Part shown: piece by piece, positions 55,395 to 64,000 of the stretch
Numbering within the stretch: position 1 is the stretch's first letter
Layout of the letters: each line of letters begins with the position of its first letter
From: Cheiracanthium punctorium
Taxonomy: Eukaryota > Arthropoda > Arachnida > Araneae > Cheiracanthiidae
Assembly: GCA_038373885.1 (NCBI GenBank)
Contig: JAWZYV010016579.1
Span: 372,001-436,000, forward strand
Reading direction: 5' to 3'
Length of the DNA stretch: 64,000 bases
Made by a program: the position numbers and the translations under genes
The notes under the pieces: generated by a model
Told to the model about the DNA's origin: nothing
Seen by the model: only the letters and a program-made list of their open reading frames with translations
Databases searched by the model: none

Positions 55395-58018
55395 CATGAA
55401 GGTTATAATCATAATGGTAAGAAAGAAATATTAAATTATCTCTAATGATGTTACATTAATGCAACGCTATGCTAACAAGGGTTTAAAAATTGGGGGCTGA
55501 AATATATATTTCAATATTCGAAGTTTGAAAAAGATGTAGTGTTTTTAAAATTTCAGTTTTAGTTTCATTAATGCATTCATACGTCATATACACACAGGAG
55601 GAATAATAATAAGAAGAAAGGGATATTCCTTAAAAAAAAAAAAAAAAAAAAAAAAAGCTATTTACCATACCAAGTTTTTCACATACAAAAAAGAGCAGTA
55701 ATTGGATAAAGTATAAAACTTCAACAACTTGATGAAAACAAAAGTAATTTAGTGATAAAAATTGAAAGAGAAAAAGAGTAAAAGGGAACTTCAAATCAAA
55801 AACTCGTTTTACGGTCTCCTCAAAGCTTCCGAAAGGAAAAAAAAATTTCCAAAACATCATAAAGAAACCCGAAAGTGAGCAGTATTCGTTTTTTGAAAGC
55901 ATCGACCGCGGTTTTCGAAAAGTGAAGGATAACAAAAAATATATCAAAACAAAAATACATCTACATTATTACTACGGCGAGTGTTAAGATATTCAAAATT
56001 GTATATCAATTTTTATAGCATTAGTTTATTGTCACGGAAAAAAATTCTCGAACCGTAATAAAAGAGGAAAAAACGCGGAAGCATTAATTTTGTTTTTTGC
56101 TAATTTGTTTTATTAAAGCAAAACTTACAAAGCCATTATCATCATCATCATCACTATGATGTTTAATGTTTTATGGTTACTTAGAACTATCTATAAACTG
56201 ACTTTTTATTTATTTATTTTTACTTATTATTATTATTCAAAGAAATTCTCTTTCTCTCTCTCTGCCCCCACTCTCTTCTCCCCCCTTTTTTTTACCATAA
56301 AAGCAAATGGATTTTGAATATACTACTTCACGTCTTACAGGCACCAAAATTTTTCACTTATGTCTTCTTTTTTTTCAAACTTAAATACACGATATTTTAA
56401 ATAAACTTTCCAGTGGTACTTACTATGCATTTGGTAATAAAATAATTAATAGTAAAAACTATTTTCTGGAACCTGATATTGTTATTACATAATTCAAAAA
56501 ATTTAGCCAGGTGAAACATATTTAAGACCCATTTCCTTAATTTTGCAAAAAAGACATTTATTTGTAACAATACTGTTTTTTAGGGGGTGGGGAAGGGCGG
56601 GAATTTTAAGTTTAAATATGACTTTTTTTGGGGAAGGGTGTAATTTTAAGTCTTAATATAACGTTCTATTTGTTATTGTAAGCTAAATGTAAATAAACTG
56701 TGTCCAAACAGTTTTAGTTTCTGATCGACATTTAGAAATTCTGAAGAACTTAAGACTACAAGTAAAATACAGAATACAAAATGTAAAAAAAAAAATATAT
56801 AGAGGGTTTTAGATTTTCGTATAAAACCATACGAAATCCTTGAGGCCTGTTAAAACACAAAATCGTTAAGCTTAAAAATGTATTATAGTTTTGTAAGCAT
56901 TACAGCGTACCACTTCCATTTTGTGTTTGCATTTTTCAGACTAATAAGAGATAAATTGACCAATATTTATAAAATAGATTATTATAATATCCAAGCAAGA
57001 GGAAAGGCTTACTCATAAATTTATCACTCCAAAACAGAGGGTGTAGGGGTTGATTTAATTTTCGTAAAGTTTTAAAGCTAAATTCAATATAACTTTCAAG
57101 CCAAAATACTTTAAGGAAAAATTATTTAAATAACATATTATTAAGAGCATTTCAAGGGGTTCGTGAGATTAATACAAACTGAGTTAAATAAACCGTTTGA
57201 TTATGTTTTCTATTCAACGCGCACAAGGATTAAGCCGATATTCCGATTAATGTAAATGAGCCAGACTTGGAGAAATCGTGGAATCAGTTTAGAAGCATTA
57301 ACCTTTCGACTAAAATACGAATCTAACACATCAGTACAAAAAACATTCATGTCAAAAAGGTAAGGCTTTGATTTTTCATTAGGTCTGTAAGTATTTTTAT
57401 GCATATGAGCTTCCAGCTTGAAAATAAAACAGTATAGGTATTAAACATAATAATGCTATATGAATAATTTCATTCAAGAGCAAAACATTTTCTGTCTCAA
57501 ATTACATATTTAGGGACATTTCATCCTTACTTAATCAATACTTAACACCTTAGATGAATTCGAAATATAGTGAATAGCTTGTTTATGCTTTGCACCCACG
57601 CAAACTTTTAAATCCGAGGTTAATGAAGACAGTGACCCGCATAAAAATGAATGTGGAAGACACTGTTAACAATTCTTGTCACTGCAAAAAAAAATCATTA
57701 AAATGAATTTTCATTCAACACAATAAAAACTTTACGACTTTTTATTTTTATTAGAAAATTACTTTACAGGAAAGACGTAGAATATGTTAATCACATTTAT
57801 TGTACACTTGTGCTAATGAAAATAACATAATCATGCATATGCGTATACATGTTATGATCTTAAGAATGATCCTCTGACTAGAAACATTTATAAAATTTTA
57901 AAAGCTTTGAGCGTGTGTGTGCAAATTAAAACTTTACAAGAACAGAGATTTGCCTTATAATCTAATACGGGAAATAAAGGTTCATTAGATCAGAGCTAAG
58001 GGTCTATAAAAGCTAACA
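55395..58018. other. Long AT-rich stretch without a gene
   Basis: It includes a 25-base A run at 55632-55656, an ATC repeat near 56138-56152, and a short duplicated GGGGAAGGG...AATTTTAAGT word near 56588-56662. The minus frame at 55630-55947 runs into the poly-A tract and is low complexity. No gene is visible. Confidence 0.55.
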
Positions 58019-58026
58019 CCCCTTCC

Positions 58027-58165
58027 CAGGCGCGTAGCCAGGAAAATTTTTCGGGGGGGGGGGGATATGAACTTATATGTGTATAAATAGACGGAATTTC
58101 ATCACTAATCCAAAAATTTTGGGGGCGGGGGATATATGCCGATATCCCCCCTGGCTACGCCCCTG
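58027..58165. mobile_element. hAT-type MITE with perfect 8-bp target duplication
   Basis: CAGGCGCGTAGCCAGG and the inverted CCTGGCTACGCCCCTG bound 139 bp. CCCCTTCC is repeated exactly at 58019-58026 and 58166-58173. The termini resemble the GGCTACGCC family, but the interior differs (GATATA/TATATC words), so it is a sister family. Confidence 0.9.
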
Positions 58166-58173
58166 CCCCTTCC

Positions 58174-59945
58174 TTCTAAAGGTGACAGCTTCACCTTCTA
58201 AAGGTGAAGAAATAAAAAGGAAAATTCATCAAAACGAACTGCTGTTGAATTAATAAATTAAAATGTTTCATTTAAAAATTGTCTTCAAACAATTATTTCC
58301 AAAGTATTTTTCACAAAATAAGTTGGTTGTTAAAAACATACTTACATATAAAAAAATGTTACATTTTCCATTCTATAAGCAAGTATTAAGAAAATTAGTT
58401 TTTCTAAAACTTTTAATTATTATTAGCTAGAAAAGTGTTTTACATTACAAAATTTAACAAAACAAGTACTTTCTCACTGCCAATGATAGAACTCTTTTTT
58501 AAATTTTTATTTTTTTTCTTAAAAAAATGACATATGTTCACTCTTACCAGTCATTAAATTTTAAAAAAGGGAAAAAAAAATTAAAAGTCAAAATAAACAT
58601 TTTCAATTTTAACACATAATATTTAGCATGCAACATATACCATTTAAATGCCCTATAACATTTAAATTAATACAGCTGCTCAATGAATTAACTAACTATG
58701 AAAATGGTCACTGTGTTACCAGACATTTTACCTTAAATATAAAAAAAGAGAAATTATTTTATAAATGTTTGCTTATTATATTCCTTGATACTAGGTTTTA
58801 TGAATGTTGATCCTTGTTAATCAATTCATCAATAACATAGGAACAACACCAGCACCAAAAATAAGAAAGAAAGAAAAAAGACATGATTTTTGAGAATGGC
58901 CCATATGCAGTTGAACTCGTTAATAATGTCATTGAAGAGATCTGATAATTATGACGTTATCACCGAGTGACGTTATGAGTGCGCTTCTGTTTTATCTGGG
59001 AGAGAGATATATAGAATAATTTGACATTACAAAAGACTTGTTACTACAAACGAATTCAACCATATTAGAGCCCCCTAAACTAAATCCTGGGTCATCCACT
59101 GGTAAAGGGTGTTTAGTGTTATATTTTTTCTAAGTAATCTAATATCCTTGGCATTTTTCATTACCACAGTTGAAATTTTTATTACAATCGAAACGTGCTT
59201 ATTTTAATATTCAATAATACGATGGAATTTTTTTTAGAATTTTTCAGTTAAAGAAAAGTTTTAAAATGTGTACAACATATTACAGTGTCTGCAGCAAACA
59301 ACAATCTCTCGCACATCTACGAAAATGTATCATTATACAACACGCACACTTTTAAAGGTATACAAATCTGCACGAAAGGAAGTTATAATCATTTCATGCT
59401 TGGTCGACTTGTATTATATTTATAAATAAAAGCTAATACTCGCAAAAATTTGTGTCGTCCAATCATTCATTTTTTCATCTATCAAATAACATTAAATAAG
59501 TTATTATTATAATAACTGCTAAGTGCTAAAGTTATTATTATAAATAAGTTATTATTACAGTAGCTGCTGTTCTTAAAAAACCTAAACATAAAAATTCAAT
59601 CAAATGAAAATTTTAACTAACAGCTGAGTCCGCTTAGTGGAGTAGTAAATTTGCCGCGAAAAATTATTGTAATAAGTGCGATATTTCATTATTCGGGATC
59701 ACCACTCACTATTTACAACGGTTTGATGAATTAAAAATATATTACGTTGAGCGAGATATTCTCTTGACCGATATTCTATGAAGTGGGTATCAACTGCATT
59801 TGATCCAATGTGAAGGTATTTGAAATACCATTTGATGCATATTTCACTCGCTACAGCCAATAAAAATATTTTTATACTGAACACGCTTTCTGAAACAGTG
59901 AGCATTCATTACTCTATATCTCTGATAGACTTTACTTGAACTTTA
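58174..59945. other. AT-rich sequence without a gene
   Basis: A short direct repeat TTCTAAAGGTGA occurs at about 58173-58208, and a TTATTATTATAA repeat lies around 59495-59565. No gene is visible. Confidence 0.55.
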
Positions 59946-60154
59946 CAAGGCCGTAACAAGAGGGGGGGGGTGAGCCCTACCTATCAGTTTCCCCAGACCT
60001 ATCTGAGATTTTCAAAGATTTTTGTAAATCTATATATATATAAGTTTACTGATAAATACAAAAGCTTTGTGGAATTGCAAAGTGGGGCGAAAGCACAAAA
60101 CTGCCGCTCTGCCTTTGAAGTCCTTATAGTTTAATTTCTTACCTCAGATATAGG
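59946..60154. mobile_element. Possible hAT-type left end (CAAGGCCGTAAC)
   Basis: CAAGGCCGTAACAAGAG followed by a G run resembles the terminus of the element at 23439-23594. A weak inverted partner, GGTTACAGCACTG, lies at 60615-60627, which would place the complete copy at 60155-60332 inside it. No target duplication supports the pair. Confidence 0.3.
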
Positions 60155-60332
60155 CAATGGCGTTGCCAGAAATTTTTCATGGGTGGGTGGGGGGGGTTAG
60201 GACTACTGCAATTCACATACATGTATACGTGTGTGTAATAAGGGAGTGAAGAATATACATGTTTGTATGAGAAAAAACTCATGCGTGGGTGGGTGGGTGT
60301 TGTGACCCCCCTCCCCCTTGGCTACGCCACTG
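60155..60332 (+). mobile_element. hAT-type MITE, GGCTACGCC family
   Basis: CAATGGCGTTGCCAG and the inverted TTGGCTACGCCACTG bound 178 bp. The interior is collinear with 45451-45617. A GGGTGGGTGGGT tract has grown on both sides of the core. The flanks no longer show an 8-bp duplication. Confidence 0.75.
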
Positions 60333-60740
60333 TGGGTAAGTATTCTGACGGCGGAGGTAAAACAAAACTGACGTCACCCATATCCCCGTTTTTTATTGAA
60401 TTTCCTAGTGAATCTCAGTGAAAAAATTATTAGTGGAATGAATGATAAATATTTTAAAAGGTACGGGATTTTAAGAAGCAAGAATACACTAAAAAAAACG
60501 TACAAATTGAAAAGAACTCTTCTTCTAAACTTTCCCCACCCCAAACTAAAAATACTTATATTTAGTCACCCCCCCCCCGAACTACATTCAAAGGCCTACG
60601 TAGCACTTTATCTTGGTTACAGCACTGCAGATTAATGATCATAAAACAATTAGTACACGAGGGGAAAAGATGCGGCATTGTGTACATCTGCTGTTAGATG
60701 TACACAATGATCTCATCAGCTGTTAAATCATAGCGTCCCG

Positions 60741-61110
60741 CAGTGGCCTAGTCGCTAAGCTCTGTTCCCATAAGAACACGGAAAGTGAAGCAGCAGCGCA
60801 CCGGCTTCGGCAGTGCCTAGGAGGGTGAACACCTCTCTCGGCTGGACTGCTGTGGGACCGTGTACGCTAATGGGAGCTGGTGCAAGTAAAATCTCTGCAT
60901 GGCTCCAGTGTCTTCCACGTTTAAAAAATACTTCTGCGATGTGCCCATTTCAGGTGCTAGGTCTCTCATCTGAAGTTTTCGAAATTAGGAGACCATTAAC
61001 ATAGGCAACGTTGGTCTGCCTAGTAGGCGCCCCCATAATAAAATGACGAACATTTCAGGCCCTTGGAGCGGTCAAGCCTCCAGGTAGGCTGCTGACCAGG
61101 CCATTAGAAA
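60741..61110 (+). mobile_element. GC-rich retroposon-like block, SINE candidate
   Basis: This isolated GC-rich block of about 370 bp starts with CCCGCAGTGGCCTAGTCGC, which has an A-box-like TGGCCTAGTCGC core. It ends in a foldable stretch with GGCCCTTGGAGCGG and ACCAGGCC. A convincing B-box is missing. A 29-base A run follows about 110 bp downstream (61221-61249). The 63-codon open frame inside is not recognisable. It could be a SINE of another family or a structured non-coding gene. Confidence 0.35.
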
Positions 61111-61217
61111 AAAAAAAGTGTTAAATCAAAGCAAAATATCGTTTATGAATTATCGAAATAGTAAATATAAACCATCTTAATAAAAATCATGGTCGCAACA
61201 CTTGTCATAACGGTCCG

Positions 61218-61220
<3 letters not shown>

Positions 61221-61249
<29 letters not shown>
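61221..61249. repeat. 29-base poly-A tract
   Basis: An uninterrupted A run. It may be the displaced tail of the GC-rich block upstream, though about 110 bp separate them. Confidence 0.95.
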
Positions 61250-61251
<2 letters not shown>

Positions 61252-61353
61252 TTCGTTTTGATGTATAGAATTCGTTAGGTAAACTATTGAACTTGCAGAA
61301 ATAACTTTAATGTAAACATTTCATTTCAAACTAGGCATGCTTAAAGCTAAATT

Positions 61354-61637
61354 CAGTGGCGGATACAGATGTCTTTTTTTCTTCTTTTTTTTTGGGGGGG
61401 GGGTAGGGAGACGGAAGTAATTTTAAAAAAGCTTATTTAACCTGAACAAACTGTAAGGGAAAACATAATGTTATCCCAAAGCAATGTACTGTTTGTGGGG
61501 AAGGGGCTGATTTATTTTTTAAAAAAAGTCCGTTTGACTTAGGGAAAGTGTAATGAAGCAAAATGTTATTTTTAAGTAAATCTTTGAGGTGGAGGGAGGA
61601 CTGCAGCCTCCTAGTTCCTCGCCTGGATCCGTCACTG
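61354..61637 (+). mobile_element. hAT-type MITE, GGATCCGCCACTG family
   Basis: CAGTGGCGGATACAG and the inverted CTGGATCCGTCACTG bound 284 bp. T-rich and G-rich tracts lie inside the left end. Relatives are at 53630-53789 and 29571-29705. The 8-bp flanks do not match cleanly. Confidence 0.7.
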
Positions 61638-63224
61638 CCTGAAAGCAAATCAACAACGGAAGTCGATGTATGAAAAAATGCATTCCGTCGCTCAGCAATC
61701 AATCAATAATCAAAGATGAATTTATAAAAAATTATATATATTTGATAGAGAGTTTATTTATTTTTAGAGGTAACATTCGCAATTTCTATACATTTAACTG
61801 ATAAAGGGAAACTTTCCGTACAGCGTAAGTAAGATTTACCTTTCTAAAAATGCTGCAATCGCAAAAGTAAACAGCAATACTTAATATGCATGGGAAATTT
61901 TAAAGAACTTCAAAGATCGGTAAATAATATCTATGAAACATTGTGTTTATGAAAGAATGGTTAAAATGGATGAGAATAAAGTAACAGTAAAATCTTGACC
62001 TGCTTTCAACTAAAAGTGTATATCTTACAAAGAGCATTCATATAGACTATATTTATCAAACTATTTTTTACTGTGACTTATTCGGCATTATTATAAAATC
62101 CCTCAATCAAAACTCAAGAGAAATAGAAAAAGATCACAGAAAATACTTAATAAAAATTATTATTATTATTGCTAGTTTTTTGTTTGTTCTTTTTTAATCA
62201 AGAACAGTTCAAATAAAATTATCGAGTATATCAAAACAGCACAACCTATGCTCAATCTTTCAGCGACATCGGACATTTTGATTCTGCATGCATAATTCAA
62301 ACATCGTATTCCCGTGAAGAGTCGCAGCACGTCCAGTATCACCTTTTCAATGTGCAAAAGAGCATAATTATTGAGTAATATGTCAATAAGCAACACCTTG
62401 CAGTCCGCCTCGTTCATGTGAAATCACAATTTATCAAACCATCGATCAATTACCGAGCTGCCCACAATTACCAGCTGCTTGTCAACTAACCCGATACGAG
62501 CTTGAGGACAAAATACCGATATTCAACTAAGTCAACAATTATTTAGAAGGAAAAAAAAAAGAATAAAGATACATCTGCCTGAGGTATCTACATGCGTGAT
62601 AAATAATAAGCAGATGCACGAGATTTGAGATATCCACTGTGGAAGGAACCTATACTTTTAACTAATGATCGACTAACTGCATCCATTAGTTAGTGTATTA
62701 TAGAATGTATTTATAACCTCAGTTTTGTACTACATTTTAGCCAGTGGCGCACACGAGAGTAGGGGCTGGGGGTCCCAACCTCTAAACCCTTTCAGAAGAG
62801 CTCCCCTTTCCTTGTGTTGCTTTGGTTACAAAATGATTCAAACCCTTCAAATAAACTTGAACCCCTGATTCAAACTGCTCACTCGTATGCAAAGACAGTA
62901 AACAGGTCGTTGCAAAGACAGCAAACAGGTTAAACCTGAGTACAACGGTCAGGTAAGTCTCATACCAAGACCATCTCTCTTGGCTCACGCCTGTTAACTA
63001 ACGCTTACCAGCCTAAAATTCAAGCTGCGCTCCTGAATTTAACAACAGAAGAAATGTGATATTTAGCAAATAGCAAAAATATTCTTTTAATTATAAAATT
63101 AAGCATAAAAATGTATTTATTTTTAGTAATTATTTATAAAATATAAATAATCTAAAATTTAAAACTGTCGTTTTTTTTAAATTTATATTTTTATTTTAAG
63201 GTTGCTCATAGCGTTATCTCTATT
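61638..63224. other. AT-rich sequence without a gene
   Basis: A hAT-like left end, CAGTGGCGCACACGAG, is at 62742 without a clear partner. A direct repeat of GACAGTAAACAGGT or GACAGCAAACAGGT lies near 62893-62930. The patch at about 62220-62470 is slightly GC-richer, and its 81-codon minus frame is unrecognised. Confidence 0.5.
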
Positions 63225-63860
63225 CTAAAAAAAAAGTAAAGGCCGCTGGCGCTGTCAAAGCTTGTCAGCTTATCTCCTCCTAAACCGTGGGGATTTGAGT
63301 TTCGACTAAGGTGCCCACAGATTCGAAAAATTCCGAGGAACCTGCTAAGCTGAGTTAAATTTCGAAAATCGAATTATTTTAGAAGATATTAATAAAAAAC
63401 GGAAAAAATAAACAGAATGGTTGCCAGATTTGGCATAAAATCATTCATTCCTTTGACACAAAGCGTTTCCAAGTATCTAGAATCGCGTGAAATTTACAAA
63501 CATGAATTAGAATTACGCCCATTTTACGCCAAAATAAAAACTATCTTTCTTCTATATTAATAAAACAATGTGTAAACTGTTAGTTTGTTTGAATGTGTCT
63601 CGCGGTGATCGTAGAACTACCAAATTTTGTACGGAAATTTTCCATGACAGTTCCCGACACACCCCGATGCGATTTTTTCAAAATTCGAATTATTTTAGGA
63701 GATATCGATAAAAAACGTATCGCAAAAGGCTAATTTTTGCTTTCCGCCATTTCGTAATTGTAACCCCACAATGGAAAAAAAAGCGACATTTAAGCTTATC
63801 TAGGTTGCCACATTCGGCAAGTTTATTAAATAATTCATACTCTTGAAGTAAAAATAAAAG
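63225..63860 (+). mobile_element. Helitron-like region, two diverged tandem modules
   Basis: Two modules about 320 bp apart share CGAATTATTTTAGAAGATAT or its GGAGATAT variant (63374 and 63688), then GATAAAAAACG or AATAAAAAACG, and then GGTTGCCA-ATT-GGCA (63420 and 63804). Between them lies TTCTATATTAATAAAAC, then AATGTGTAAACTG and TTTGTTTGAATGTGTCTCG, which resemble the 5' part of arthropod Helitrons. No CTRR terminus with hairpin and no Rep/helicase frame is visible, so the family assignment is tentative. Confidence 0.4.
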
Positions 63861-63868
63861 AATAACGA

Positions 63869-63894
63869 TTTTTTTTTTTTTTTTTTTTTTTTTT
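63869..63894. repeat. 26-base poly-T tract
   Basis: An uninterrupted T run close to the right edge of the window. Confidence 0.95.
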
Positions 63895-64000
63895 GTCTAG
63901 ATTATTTGTAAGGCTGTTTATAAATTAAAATATCGTGTGCGTGGGAAATCAGAGCAGGAATGAAATGTTTTATACTCAAAAGAAACATATTTAGAAATTT

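Noticed and set aside
55630..55947. 105-codon minus-strand frame ending in a phenylalanine run
   Set aside because: The phenylalanine run is the translated poly-A tract, and the rest is AT-rich hydrophobic noise.
62742..62992. CAGTGGCGCACACGAG as the left end of a hAT element
   Set aside because: No convincing inverted partner or target duplication was found. It is mentioned only within the surrounding blank region.
1..64000. CRISPR array, operon, bacterial promoter or phage features
   Set aside because: The sequence is clearly eukaryotic in composition and repeat content, and no regularly spaced direct repeats or compact gene strings exist.

Overview
This window is AT-rich eukaryotic nuclear DNA. 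It reads as intergenic or long-intron sequence from an invertebrate, most likely an arthropod. The reasons are the strong A/T bias, many pure A or T tracts of 18-30 bases, no long open reading frames, no tightly packed genes, and dense populations of short non-autonomous DNA transposons (hAT, piggyBac-type and Tc1/mariner MITEs) plus a tRNA-derived SINE family. Nothing fixes the species; the arthropod call is an inference.

I find no protein-coding gene that can be supported. The longest open frame is 170 codons (38491-39003), lies in a GC-richer pocket where several overlapping frames are open, and matches no family I recognise. One possible short first coding exon (38873-38956, ending at a CAG|GT donor) is listed at low confidence. 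The only recognisable protein remnant is the C-terminal tail of a Tc1-type transposase inside the element at 28458-29072.

The mobile-element layer is rich and can be read precisely. hAT-type MITEs with 8-bp target duplications lie at 2119-2289, 23439-23594, 36083-36271, 39608-39885, 45451-45617, 46630-47244, 54722-54888 and 58027-58165, with partial relatives at 25361, 25529, 29382, 29571, 33147, 53630, 60155 and 61354. TTAA-flanked piggyBac-type MITEs lie at 8641-8821, 16389-16679, 29109-29867, 43805-44080 and 55195-55390. Foldback elements lie at 3968-4467, 22828-23040 and 53100-53366; the last two are copies of one family. Tc1/pogo-like or TA-flanked elements lie at 3660-3825, 21662-21861 and 28458-29072. 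A tRNA-derived SINE is present at 15328-15542 (+), 20375-20585 (-) and as a tail fragment at 8494-8585 (-). A cluster of elements sharing one terminal motif spans 8908-10246, and a Helitron-like tandem module ends the window (63225-63860).

Between these lie GC-richer, non-repetitive pockets of 200-1000 bp: 1-720, 4880-5240, 10840-11120, 14000-14450, 22120-22340, 25930-26330, 31780-32480, 37440-37900, 38490-39060, 42170-43200, 44380-45120, 47330-47660, 52060-52640 and 53960-54540. Several carry clusters of motifs typical of developmental enhancers: TAATTA homeodomain cores, ATTTGCAT octamers, TCF sites, KLF/EGR-like boxes and a YY1-like site. My working picture is a gene desert or giant intron near a developmental regulator, with candidate cis-regulatory islands in transposon-rich AT-rich DNA. 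That interpretation needs conservation or chromatin data, and no pathway or operon-like organisation exists here.
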